DNA from: Natronobacterium haloterrestre
GTDB lineage: Archaea > Halobacteriota > Halobacteria > Halobacteriales > Natrialbaceae
Length of the DNA: 64,000 bases
Assembly (NCBI RefSeq): GCF_900112205.1
Contig: NZ_FOKW01000007.1
Span: forward strand, 1-64,000
Reading direction: 5' to 3'
Shown here piece by piece: positions 27,879 through 38,400 of the stretch (position 1 is its first letter; each line of letters starts with the position of its first letter). The notes under the pieces were generated by a model. It ran no database searches. It saw only the letters and a program-made list of their open reading frames with translations, and was not told the origin of the DNA. Both the position numbers and the translations under genes were made by a program.

Positions 27879-29006
27879 TTAGTCCGCCCCCAGCGCCTGC
27901 CGGAGTCCGGGGATGGTCACTTCTTCCATCTGCTCTACCCAGCCCCAGCCACGGTCGTTCCACTCCGCGGTGGTTCCCTCCGTGGAGGTGATCGGCTCGT
28001 AGTCGTCGGCCCCCGTGTTCTCGAGCAGCAAATCGACCATCTGCGGGAGGTCGTCCTCGCTCGGCGCTTCGAAGGGGTCATAGAGGATCGTGTCGATGTC
28101 GTGTTCCTCGACGACCGCGATCGACTCGGAGATGTCCGACTGCGTCTCCGCGGCGTTCGGCGAGACGCCGACCGGCGTGTGGAGTTCGAACCCGTACCGC
28201 TCCTCGAGGTACCGGAACGAGTCGTGACCGGCGAAGACCGCCACGTCGCGGTCGGCGTCGGCGACGAGGTTCTCGAACTGCTCGTGGACGTTCTCGAGCC
28301 GCTCGACGTACGCCGCGGCGTTGTCCTCGTAGACCTCGGCGTTGTCGGGATCGATCTCGCCGAGTTCGGCGGCGATGGTTCCGACCATTTCCTGGGCCAG
28401 GATGGGGTCGGTCCAGACGTGAGGGTCGTAGAACTCGGGTGCGGTGTCGTCGTCCTCGTGGTCGTGTTCGTCCTCTTCCTCCTCGTGATCGTGCTCGTCC
28501 TCTTCGTCCTCGTGGTCGTGCTCGTCTTCCTCCTCGTGGTCGTGTTCGTCCTCTTCGTCCTCGTGATCGTGTTCGTCTTCGTCCTCGTGATCGTGGTCGT
28601 GATCGTGATTACCGCCCGGCGGAAGCAACTGCCCCTCGACCCCCTCGAGCGCGTCGATCACTGTGACGTCCGTGTTGTCAGCCGCGAGGTCGTCGGCCAT
28701 GCTCTGTGCCCAGGAGAACTCCGGCGTATCCAGGTAGACGAAGGCGTCCGCCCCGGCGATGTTTCGCTGGAGGTCCGCGGGCGGTTCCCACCCGTGGCCC
28801 ATCTCGCCGACGTCGACCGGGTTCGTAAACGCCATCGCGTCGCCCGAGACCTCGTCCGCCCAGTCCCAGAGCGCGAAGAACGCGGCGTATCCTTCCCGCT
28901 CACCGGCGGTTTCGTCGTCTCCCGGCTCGCTCAGACACCCAGCGACGGTTCCGAGGGCCAGTGCACCGGCCCCCGAACGGAGCAGCGAACGGCGTGGTAG
29001 TTCCAT
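27879..29006 (-). CDS. znuA: Zinc-type ABC transporter substrate-binding lipoprotein
   Basis: A 375-residue TroA/ZnuA-type protein. Twin-arginine signal PRRSLLRSGAGALALG leads to a lipobox TVAGC (Cys24), so it is anchored outside the membrane. Metal-site histidines lie in GEMGHGWEP, DPHVWTDP and AGHDSFRYLE, with a late Asp (LYDPFEAP). Between them is a long His/Asp/Glu loop (about 134-190, repeating HDHEDEEDE), the mark of zinc-binding ZnuA proteins, though nickel or manganese cannot be excluded. It is the promoter-proximal gene; an inverted repeat upstream (29045-29066) is a candidate metalloregulator site. Confidence 0.9.
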   Translation of the reverse strand: MELPRRSLLRSGAGALALGTVAGCLSEPGDDETAGEREGYAAFFALWDWADEVSGDAMAFTNPVDVGEMGHGWEPPADLQRNIAGADAFVYLDTPEFSWAQSMADDLAADNTDVTVIDALEGVEGQLLPPGGNHDHDHDHEDEDEHDHEDEEDEHDHEEEDEHDHEDEEDEHDHEEEEDEHDHEDDDTAPEFYDPHVWTDPILAQEMVGTIAAELGEIDPDNAEVYEDNAAAYVERLENVHEQFENLVADADRDVAVFAGHDSFRYLEERYGFELHTPVGVSPNAAETQSDISESIAVVEEHDIDTILYDPFEAPSEDDLPQMVDLLLENTGADDYEPITSTEGTTAEWNDRGWGWVEQMEEVTIPGLRQALGAD

Positions 29007-29044
29007 GTGTGAGCATACGCACTCCCGGTTAAAAGTGTTATTAT

Positions 29045-29066
29045 GTTATTGGACCTAGTTAATAAC
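29045..29066. promoter_or_regulatory. Candidate metalloregulator operator upstream of znuA
   Basis: GTTATT (29045-29050) and AATAAC (29061-29066) form an inverted repeat with a 10-base spacer, 39 bases before the znuA start and overlapping the AT-rich promoter. A related AATAACATAATAAC direct repeat sits on its left edge. Binding by a metal-sensing repressor is inference. Confidence 0.4.
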
Positions 29067-29205
29067 TCGTGGCACTCGAGACCGGGTCGTTAGCAACACG
29101 TGTCCGGGCGAGGGCAGCGAACACCAAGCGGCGCGGCGAGGAAGTGACGCTGGGAGTACTCGCCCGTGTCGCTCTCGAGGGGACTCCCGATTCCCGGCCG
29201 ACCGT

Positions 29206-29682
29206 TCACTCCGCGATCGACGCCGGGTCCGCATCGGCGTACTCGAGGATCGTCTCCGGTGAGACGGGAAAAACTGCGTTCGGCGTCCCGGCGGCCGCCC
29301 AGACCGTCTCGAACGACCGCAGCGTTTCGTCGAGGACGACCGGAACCGACAGGTCGTGACAGAACGGGGGGACGCCGCCGATCGACCAGCCGAGGTCGTC
29401 CCTGACGCGCTCGGCGTCGGCCATCGACACCGCGCGTTCCGGCACGCCGACCGTATCGCCCAGTGCGGCCTCGTCAACCCGGTTCGCCCCGCTGGTCACC
29501 GCGACGACGAGCGATCCGTCGGCGTCGAACGCGAGCGAACTGGCGATCTGGGCCACCTCGCAACCGATCGCGTCGGCGGCGGCTTCCGCGGTCTTCGTTC
29601 CTTCGGGAAACTCACGGACCTCCGGGTCGAAGTCGTACCGCTCGCGTGCCCGCCGTGCGAAGGCGGCTGCTCGAGGGTGCAT
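29206..29682 (-). CDS. YbaK/ProXp-type aminoacyl-tRNA deacylase
   Basis: A 158-residue YbaK-fold protein. Family motifs are EFPEGTKTAEAAADAIG (with the conserved Lys), IASSLAFDADG, VTSGANRVDEAAL and GWSIGGVPPFCHD. Such proteins hydrolyse mischarged tRNA such as Cys- or Ala-tRNA-Pro. ATG 29682 (MHPRAAAF) aligns with the usual family start; a GTG at 29718 overlapping the upstream stop (GTGA) would add 12 residues and couple translation. Same-strand partner of the gene upstream. Confidence 0.85.
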   Translation of the reverse strand: MHPRAAAFARRARERYDFDPEVREFPEGTKTAEAAADAIGCEVAQIASSLAFDADGSLVVAVTSGANRVDEAALGDTVGVPERAVSMADAERVRDDLGWSIGGVPPFCHDLSVPVVLDETLRSFETVWAAAGTPNAVFPVSPETILEYADADPASIAE

Positions 29683-29714
29683 ATCGAGCGGTTCCACGGC
29701 CGCCGACAAAACGT

Positions 29715-30137
29715 TCACTCGAGACCGATCGCCAGTTCGACGCCGTCCCGACGCCGGTACGTGACCCGCCGCCCCGGCTCGGCGTTGCGGATCACCTCGA
29801 AGACGTCGAACCGGATCACCAGCCGTCCGGGGTCGATCGTCGCCCGGAGTAACGGGCCGCGGCTCGTCACGACGACGTAGGGCGGTCCGGGGACCGGTCT
29901 CGCCTCCAGGTCGTGGCCGGTCGCATCGACGGCGTCGGCGAGTACGGTCGGCAGCCGCTCGAGCACGCCCTCGCTCTCGAGAGCCGTACGGAGGCCGTCG
30001 ACGAGCGCCGCCCGGTCCGCGGTCCGGGCGGTGTCCCAGGGATCGGCCACGGCGTCGGCACAGCGGTCGACCTCGGCGACGACGGAGCTGTGGTCCGCGA
30101 GCAGCCGGCGGCGCACGTCCCGTATCGGGTGCGACAC
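29715..30137 (-). CDS. Conserved haloarchaeal hypothetical protein
   Basis: A 140-residue soluble protein. A helical N-terminal half (HPIRDVRRRLLADHSSVVAEVDRCADAVADPW) is followed by a small beta-rich domain (YVVVTSRGPLL, GRLVIRFDVFEVIR, RRVTYRRR). No catalytic motif is visible and I do not know the family's role. It is directly followed by the YbaK-type deacylase. Confidence 0.65.
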   Translation of the reverse strand: MSHPIRDVRRRLLADHSSVVAEVDRCADAVADPWDTARTADRAALVDGLRTALESEGVLERLPTVLADAVDATGHDLEARPVPGPPYVVVTSRGPLLRATIDPGRLVIRFDVFEVIRNAEPGRRVTYRRRDGVELAIGLE

Positions 30138-30203
30138 GACCGGCGATGCGCGCGCGAGCTACTACAACCCCGCGCTTCCGGGTGCATGCGTCCGGCCGTG
30201 ATT

Positions 30204-30259
30204 CGTCGCTCGTCGCTCGTCACTCATCACTCGTCGCTCGTCGGTCGTCGCTCGTCACT
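30204..30259. repeat. Eight-unit heptamer tandem array
   Basis: Eight successive 7-base units, CGTCGCT or CGTCACT with single-base variants (CATCACT, CGTCGGT), fill 30204-30259 between two minus-strand genes, just after the 3' end of the YihY/BrkB-family gene. The unit size is seven, so it is not coding repeats. Confidence 0.85.
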
Positions 30260-30292
30260 CCCTCATCCTCCCCTCCGAACTCGTAACACCCC

Positions 30293-31462
30293 TCATCTCC
30301 GCTCGAGGACGCCGATCCGAACGTCGCCGACGCGTTCCAGGGCCTGCCGCAGGGCTTGCTGCCAGGTGGGATCACGTTGTGCTTCGAGTTCCCGGCGCAA
30401 TCGCCCGTTCTCGGCCTCGAGTTCGCGGGTCCGTTCCTCGAGGTCGTCGACCCGGTCCTCGAGCCGGTAGCGCCGTCGGCGCTGGGCCGCGAGGTCGTTG
30501 CGCAACTGGTCGCGTTCGCGCTCGAGCGCCGCCGCGCGGTCGGCGAGTCGTTCACGTTCGCGCGCGCGGTCGTCGACGAACGGGTCGCGATCGGAGTCGG
30601 CGATCGACTCCCCGACGGCCGGTACGGTGGCCCCGTCCTCGTCGGTCTCCGTTTCGGCTTCCTCGTCGACCCCCGGCTCGAGGTAGCCCGTACCGATCGC
30701 GTTGACGACCGCGCCGGAGAGCAACACCAGGCCGCCGAAGTAGAGCCAGGTCAACAATAGAAGGATCGCCCCGAGCGGCCCTGCGCCCTCGGAGTCGGCG
30801 GCAACGGAGACGTACACGCGAAACAGCGACTGCAGAGCCATCCACCCCACGGCGGCGAGGACGACCCCGGGGATCACTTCCCGCCGGGAAACGTCGACGT
30901 CGGGGAAGTAGTAGTACATCGGGTAGAACGCGAGGACGAGCACGACGACCAGCAACAGCGACTGCAACAGGCCAAAGCCCGGCACGTTCGGCAGGAACGC
31001 GAACACGATCCCCATCGCGGCGGCCGCGAACAATGCCCCGCCGATCGCGCCGAAGACCAGCGCCGCGTCCCGCAACTGGTTGACGAACGAGTTCGACCTC
31101 GAGGTGCCGTAGATCTCCGAAAACGCGGTGTCGAGTCCCCGGAAGATCTTCAGCGACCCCCACAGCAGTACGACGAGGCCGATCAGCGTCGACCCTGCCG
31201 TCGCGGGCGAGTCCTCGAGCGCGTCCTCGACGAGCAACTGGCCGCTCTCGGGGAGGAAGCCCTCGGTCGTCTCGGTGACCTGCGTCGCGAACGTCTCGTC
31301 CCCGACCAGCGTGACGAGGAAAAACAGGAGCACGAGCAGTGGCAACAGCGAGATAAACGCCTGGTACGCGATGCTCGCGGCCATGAACGGGACGTTCCGG
31401 TCCTGAATCCCGTTGACGACGGTCCTGGCGAACGAGAGTCCGTCGCGGACGTCGGTCGACAT
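30293..31462 (-). CDS. YihY/BrkB-family membrane protein with coiled-coil tail
   Basis: A 389-residue protein from ATG 31462. The first 270 residues hold six or so membrane helices of the YihY/virulence-factor-BrkB fold (NVPFMAASIAYQAFISLLPLL, LWGSLKIFRGLDTAFSEIYG, LTWLYFGGLVLLSGAVVNA). The last 110 residues are a cytosolic charged coiled coil (LERERDQLRNDLAAQ...). The family role is unclear despite old names suggesting RNase BN or colonisation factors. The coiled coil is an addition to the basic family. Confidence 0.85.
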   Translation of the reverse strand: MSTDVRDGLSFARTVVNGIQDRNVPFMAASIAYQAFISLLPLLVLLFFLVTLVGDETFATQVTETTEGFLPESGQLLVEDALEDSPATAGSTLIGLVVLLWGSLKIFRGLDTAFSEIYGTSRSNSFVNQLRDAALVFGAIGGALFAAAAMGIVFAFLPNVPGFGLLQSLLLVVVLVLAFYPMYYYFPDVDVSRREVIPGVVLAAVGWMALQSLFRVYVSVAADSEGAGPLGAILLLLTWLYFGGLVLLSGAVVNAIGTGYLEPGVDEEAETETDEDGATVPAVGESIADSDRDPFVDDRARERERLADRAAALERERDQLRNDLAAQRRRRYRLEDRVDDLEERTRELEAENGRLRRELEAQRDPTWQQALRQALERVGDVRIGVLERR

Positions 31463-31897
31463 ACGCAGAACCGAGGACCGGACGATGTTATGTGGTGTGC
31501 TTGCGATTACCGCTCGCACGGAACGCCCGGGTCGACATCGTGGGAGGCGGTCCTCAAGTGGAGCAGGGAACAGGTAGAGAGACGGAGAAACGACCCTGGC
31601 GACGCTAACGGAGTAATGCTCTTCCGGTGTATCCCGCGGGCATCGGGGGTCTCGCCCGCGGACTCGAACACCACGACATCGCCCGCGGCGAGCGCAGGGA
31701 CAATCCGTAATGGCGTCGTCGCCGACGTGGTCGTACGAACGGAAGAGTATCGGCCCGTCCAGGGATAGTCCCCACCGGACTATTTCCCATTCCGGAACAG
31801 AAATGGCCCGAATCACTATTCGAAATTTTCCAAATAGGAAAAATTGTTTTGTGATGGGAAACACTTAAGTTGGATGCGGGTGTACTGTTCGAATACG
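31463..31897. other. Gene-free region with the dpsA promoter
   Basis: 435 bases between divergent genes. The right end (31820-31897) is AT-rich and holds the palindrome at 31826-31842 and a TATA-like CACTTAAG at 31862-31869. I see no gene in 31463-31800. Confidence 0.6.
31826..31842. promoter_or_regulatory. Palindrome upstream of dpsA
   Basis: TTTTCC and GGAAAA flank AAATA, and flanking A/T bases extend the symmetry with one mismatch. It lies 55-72 bases before the dpsA ATG, just upstream of the TATA-like element at 31862, where an activator would bind. The regulator is not known. Confidence 0.45.
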
Positions 31898-32449
31898 ATG
31901 AGCACCCAGAAGACCGTCCGTCAATCGGCCGACACCGTCGAGGAGAACGAACTCCGCCTCGACCAGGAAAAAGCCGAGCAGATCGTCGACGCACTGAACA
32001 CGGAACTGGCCAACGCGTACGTACTGTACCACCAGCTCAAGAAACACCACTGGGTCGTCGAGGGTGCGGAGTTCCTCCCGCTCCACGAGTTCCTCGAGGA
32101 AGCATACGAACACGTCGAGGAAGGCGCAGACGAGATCGCCGAGCGCGCCCAGGCGCTGGGCGGTGTCCCCGTTTCGGGCCCGACGAACCTCGAGGACCGC
32201 GCAACCGTCGAGTTCGAGGGTGAGGACGTCTACGACGTCCGCACGATGTTCCGCAACGACCTCGAGATGTACGGCGACATGATCGAGTCGATGCGCGACA
32301 GCATCGAACTCGCGGAGAACCTCGGCGACCACGCCACCGCCGAACTCCTGCGCCAGATCCTCGTCACGCTCGAGGAGGACGGCCATCACTTCGAGCACTA
32401 CCTCGAGGACGACACGCTGGTGCTCGAAGAAGCGACGAAAGACCGGTAA
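31898..32449 (+). CDS. dpsA: DNA-protecting ferritin-like protein DpsA
   Basis: A 183-residue Dps that stores iron and protects DNA from oxidation. YVLYHQLKKHHWVVEGAEFLPLHEFLEEAYEHVEEGADEIAER gives the ferroxidase His and the following acidic residues; the C-terminal LGDHATAELLRQI...HHFEHYLEDD is typical of halobacterial DpsA. ATG 31898 begins MSTQK, as in known homologs; the frame is open upstream across the promoter. The leader is short, with a TATA-like box 30 bases upstream, and probably iron- or peroxide-controlled. Confidence 0.95.
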   Translation: MSTQKTVRQSADTVEENELRLDQEKAEQIVDALNTELANAYVLYHQLKKHHWVVEGAEFLPLHEFLEEAYEHVEEGADEIAERAQALGGVPVSGPTNLEDRATVEFEGEDVYDVRTMFRNDLEMYGDMIESMRDSIELAENLGDHATAELLRQILVTLEEDGHHFEHYLEDDTLVLEEATKDR

Positions 32450-35400
32450 CGTCGACGACGTTCGGCGCCTTCCGGCGAACGGTGTCGTCCCGATCGGTCG
32501 GGACGGGATCGGACTCGCTTTTTGCCGCGGTTGCACCTGGAGAGTGCCCCGTCATCGATACTCGTTCAGTTCAGGTCCAGAGCCGATCGTATCCCCCGAC
32601 AGGACCGACTGGTCCCGACTATCACGACTGGTCGGAGACGGAGAACAGAGCGTTGGTGACGGCGGTGCACAGACCGGATGAGGGGAAAGTGAGGGGCGAC
32701 GATGCGCAGACGGATGGGGCGGGGGCTGGTGGAGGGAGTCAGCGGGGAACGGGAGGACCGCCGCTACCGCTCGAGGTCGACGGTGAGATCGGTCGCGATC
32801 CAGCCGTCGGCGTTGTCGCGCTCGGTGAACACGATCTTGCCGGGGCGCGTCTCGTGGCTGGTCACGATCGTTGCCGGCTCCTCGAGTTCTTCGTCGGCAT
32901 CGGTGTCCTGCCTGCGGGCGGGTACGTCCATCACGAGGAGTTAGGTGGGCCTAAATCTAAAAGGGTTTTGGTCGACCTAACTCTCTGGGAAGCGAAACGA
33001 ACGCGCCACGGTGCTCGCCGACCGTCGGCGAGCCGACGAAGCCGGACGGGTCGGCGGGCGGTCACTTTCAAACTGGTCGCAGTCGTACACACGCGTATGG
33101 AGTTCGAGGTCGTCCAGGGCGACATCGCCGCACAGTCCGCCGACGCGCTCGTCAACGCCGCCGGCACCAGCCTCCGGATGGGGTCGGGCGTCGCCGGGGC
33201 GCTCCGACGTGGCGCAGGCGAAGGGATCAACGAGGAGGCCATGGAGAAGGGGCCGGTCGAACTGGGCGAGGTCGCCGTCACCGACGCCTACGACCTGGAC
33301 GCCGATCACGTGATCCACGCGGCCGCGATGCCCCACTACGGCGACGGCCAGGCGACCGAAGACAGCATTCGGGACGCCACCCGAAACGCGCTCGAGGCGG
33401 CGGACGAACTCGGCTGCGAGTCGCTCGTGCTCCCGGCGCTTGGCTGTGGCGTCGCCGGGTTCGACCTGCGCGAGGGGGCGGAGATAATCGGCGAAGAGAT
33501 CGAGGAGTACGACCCGGCGACCCTCGAGGACGTCCGATTCATCGCCTACAGCGACGAGGAGTACGACGCGATACGGTCGGCGACGGGGAAGTAGAGGGGT
33601 CCGACGCCGAGGTCGATCGGTAGAACGGAGTTAGGCGAACAGCCGCGGCGTCTTCGTCCAGTCGTAACTGCGAAACCGCAGCGAGGGCTTTACACCCTCC
33701 GGAAGCTGGTCGAACTCCCGGAGGAACGCGTACAGTCCCGAGCGGCCGCCGAAGTCGCCGAGGAACCACAGACAGTATCGCGGCACCCGCACTCGGTCGC
33801 GGTCGGGATCGTAGTCGACCGTCGCCTCGAGATGGGTCCGGGTCGCCTCGTCGAGCGCCGCATCGACCGTTTCGGGCCCGTAGGATCGAATCAGGGGACA
33901 GCTCGCGGCCCCGCAGTTGAGCGCGAAGTGGATCCGGGGATCGGGCTCGAGCCGGTGGGCTTTCGGGAGGCCGGACCGCGACAGCCGGGGGAGGTAGCCC
34001 AGCCCGTACTTCGACCGCCCGCTCCGGAGGACGCCGTGCTCGATGTCGTCCAGGCTCAGTCCGACGCCGGCGACCGTCAGCGCCTCCGCACGGAAGAACC
34101 GCCAGCGGGAGTCGAATAGCTCCGGGTTCCGCTCGAGCAGCAACTGCGCGGCCGCGTTGTAGGCGTTGAGCCAGAACGCGAGCGCCGCCCGCCGGTCGCT
34201 TCGGAGCGGCTCGAGGGCCGCCCTCGAGAGGTCGGCCAGCGTCCGCAGGTGGTCGTCCGCCGGCTCCCCGCGCCCCACGCGTTCGAGGAGCTCCCGGGCC
34301 AGCGTCGTCGGATCGGTCGACGGCGGTCGATCCCCGGCCCGCGAGCGCCTCCCGACCCCGTCGTCGCGGCCGTCGAGCGGGTCTGTCATCGGTCGGTCCT
34401 TCGGCCGCTCGAGGTAAAAACCGTCCGCGGTCGGATGTGATCCGTACGGAACCGCGTCCGTCAGGAAAAGACCCCGACCCACCACCACGCGGCGGTCGAC
34501 GCCGCGGCGACGCCCACCATCGCCAGCACCGATGGAAACGGGCTTCGCTGGCGGGTCAACACCCACCAGCCCCGACCGAGCAGAGCCAGGGGCCCGAGGG
34601 TGGCAAGCGCCACCTCCGTCGGCAGGAGGTCGACCCCCCACAACCCGACGGTGACCGCCGCGGCCGCTCCGGCCAGCACGGCGTAGACGCGCCGGACCCG
34701 GTCGGGCGACCACCGCACGACGAGGGTCCGTTTCCCGACCGCGGCGTCGGCCTCCCGGTCCGGCCAGTGGGTCGCGAGCAGGTTACAGCCGACCGCGAGC
34801 GCGAAGGGGACGATCGCGAGCACGGCGATTCCGGTCGGTCGCGAGGCGGTCGCAACGCCGTACAGCGGGAGCAGCAGTCCGCCGAGCGCCACGTTGACGA
34901 ACTCGCCGATACCCCGGCGGATCAACGCCAACGGCGGCAGGGAGTAAGCCAGCCCCGGAATCAAAATGGCGACCAACAGTCCGACGGCCTCGAGCGGCAA
35001 CGCCCCGGCGACGAGACCGGCGACGATCGCGGCCGCCGAGAGACCGACCGCGACGATCGTCGCCCGCCGGAGGAAAGCGGGCGGGAGGCCGGTCGCCTCG
35101 AGCGCGCCGCTCCCGCCCGAAAACGGCGTCCGCTCCGTCAGCGCGTCCGTCTCGACGTCGGCGTACTCGTTCGCGTAGTGGATCGCGACCGTGACCGGGA
35201 GCAACGCGAGCGCGCCGGCAAGTACCGGTCCGAGAACCTCGGTGGTCACCTCGCCCGGGCCCGTCGCGCTCTCCGCGGCGGCTACCGGCGGCCCCGCAGT
35301 CGAAAGACCGACCCCCAGGAGGTAGACGAGCACGACGAGCGCGACCTGACTCGGTCGACTCGCGGCCCACAGACACCAGAGTCGCGGCGCGCGGTCGACG

Positions 35401-38400
35401 GCCGCCGAGCGAAGTTCCGCGACGGACACGAGTCGATGCGAGGTTGGAGCGTCGAAAGGTATGTCTATCGATCGATACCCCCCGCGAAGCTTCAATACGG
35501 TTCCGTCCTGAGAATTTCCACATGACGCGAGCGGCCGCGAGGAGCGGGTTCGAGCGGTTCCTCGACGACACGATCGAGGCGACCAGACGGGAGTTCAGCG
35601 TCGCCCGCGCGCTTCAGGGGACGGGACTCGGCCCCGGCGGAGTCGTCGTCGACAGACTCCGGAAAAACGCCGACGCGCTCGAGCGGGCCGTCGTCGAACC
35701 GGAACTGAACGCCTACCGACGGGGCTCGCTCGAGCAGTTCCGGATCGTCCTCGAGTACGTCGACGGCGACGAGCCGATCGACGCCTTCGCGGACGAGTTG
35801 CTCGAACGCGACGGGTACGTCCAGGCGCTCGATCCACGGGTCTCGGCGGCGAAACGGCGGGCCATCGAGGAGGCCGTCCTCGAGCGGTTACGGCGTCTCG
35901 GCGACGGGATCGCGCCGATCGTCGACCGACCGGAGGACCGATTCTGGCCGGCGGCCCGCGCGGCGTTCGACCCGCCGGAAGCGATCGAACTCGCCGAGGA
36001 GGTCTTCCCGTTTACCGGCCCGATCGAGCGACACCGGGAGGCGTTCGTCTTCGCGACCGAGATCGACCCGGGCGACGTACTCGGCGGGCCGTTCGCTGGC
36101 GCTCTCCCGAGCGCGTCGATCGACTACACCGACGAGGCGATCCGGGCGATGCGACGCGCCGAGCGGCAGGTGATCGCGGACACGAAAGCCGAGATCGAAC
36201 GGCGGTTCGACGGCGGCTGATCCTCGAGGATCAGACGAGGAGGGGTGGAGCTTTTCCGGCCGAGGCCGAAAACTGGGTATGACCACCGAACCGACGGAGC
36301 CGACCGACTTCTCGCTGCCGAACGTCGGCCCGGGACCCGACCCGTTCTCGCTCGCGGACCTGCCGGACGAGGTGGCGTTTGCCGTCCTGTTCTTCCAGCG
36401 CGACTACTACTGTACGAACTGCCGAAGCCAGGTTCGGGAACTGGCCGACAGGATCGGCGACTTTCGGGAACGGAACGCGGCGGTCGCCTCGATCCTTCCG
36501 GAACCGCGCGAACGAGTCGCGGAGTGGCAGGAGACGTACGACCTCCCGTATCCGTTGCTCGCGGATCCGGACGCCGCGGTCGGCGACGCCTACGACCAGC
36601 CCGTCCGGTTTGGCGTTCTCGGGAGCGTGAGCGACTTTTTCGGTCGAATGCCGGAAGTCGTCATCGTCGACCGTCGCGGGGCAGATCCCGAAGTCGCGTA
36701 CGTCCACCAGGGACGATCGACGTTCGACCGCCCGGCCGTCGACGACCTGCTCGCGGAACTGGACGCCTTGCGGACGAGCGGAGACGCGACGGCCGGCCGG
36801 TGATCGGTGGCGGCCCGAGCTGGAACTCGAGCGCAGCCGATTAGGACAGCGAGAGCCCCCGAATCTCGACCGAGTCGCCGTCCTCGACCCGGCCGATGAC
36901 CTGTCCGTCGGTCTCGGCGACGAGGTCCGCGGCCCGGTCCTCGGGAAGCGCGACGACGAACCCGGTGCCCATGTTGAACGTCCGGTGCATCTCCTCGTCG
37001 GTCACGTTGCCTTCCTCCTGAACGAACTCGAAGACCGGCCCCGCGGGCAACGGATCGTCGATGACGTATTCGTGCTCGCCCATCCGCAGGAGGTTCGTCC
37101 AGCCGCCGCCCGTCACGTGGGCCGCTGCCCGAACGCCGTGCTCGCCCATCGGCTCGAGCAGGTCCGTGTAGATCCGGGTCGGTCGCAGGAGTTCCTCGCC
37201 GATCGTCCCCTCGCCGTACGGGAACGGGTCCGTGTACTCGTGGTCGCGCGTGACGGCCTCGCGGGCCAGCGTGAGCCCGTTCGAGTGAATCCCGTTCGAG
37301 GGGAAGCCGACGAGGGCGTCGCCGACCGCGGCCTCGCCCTCGAGCACGTCGTCTTTCGCCGCCAGGCCCGCACAGGTCCCGGCGAGGTCGAACCCGGAAA
37401 CGACGTCGGGCATGACCGCGGTCTCGCCGCCGAGCATCGTCAGATCGGCCTCCTCGAGACCGACGGCCAGGCCCTCGCCGATCCCATTCGTCACGTCCTC
37501 GTCCGGTTCGTCGATCGCGAGGTAGTCGACGAAGGCGACGGGTTCGACGCCCGCGGCGACGAGATCGTTGGCGTTCATCGCGATGCAGTCGATGCCGACC
37601 GTCGAGTAGTCCTCGATCGCCTCGGCGACGAGCAGTTTGGTGCCGACGCCGTCGGTCGCAAGCGCCAGGTAGCGGTCGCCGATGTCGAGCAGGCCGGCGT
37701 ACTCCGTGGTGAGGTCGCTCCCGAAGGCCGCGAGCAGCGCCGCCGTCGCGTCCTCGCTTGCCTCGATGTCGACCCCGGTGTCGGCGTAGGTGAGTCGCTC
37801 CTGCTGTTCGCTGTCGTCCGCGGACTCGGTCATGTTCGAACGACTGACCGGGGTGAGCAAAAGATCACCGGTCCTCGCGGTTTGCGACCGGAGCCGTCTC
37901 GGGGTCGCGCCCTATCGTTACGTTTCCGGTCGGTCCAGCCGGGACTCGAGCACGGAGACGAGTCGACACCCGTCGCCGGACGCAAACCGCGCCCACGCGC
38001 GTTCCGACGAGAAGGTGACGACGAGCTGGAGGTACTCGGCGTCCGCGAACGCGTCACGGTCGACATCGATCGACTCCACGCCGGGGAGCCGAACCAACCG
38101 CGGGAGCGTGTCGGTGAGCCACCCGACGTCGTGGCGCTCGTCGATCTCGCAGACGATGACTCCCTCGTGCTCGCCGTTCGACGCCCGTACTCCGTCACCG
38201 TCGCCGATGTGCATACTGAAATCGTCGGGCGGAACGGCCATCAACGGTCTGGTGCGGGCGTCGAAATACTATCGTGGCCCCGACGGCTCCGTCACCAGAA
38301 CCCGAACAGCACGACGAACCCGGCGAGCAACGCTACGCTGAGAGCGAAGACTGCTCCGAAGACGACCGTGTTCCACTCGAGGACGGTCTTCCCGTCCAGC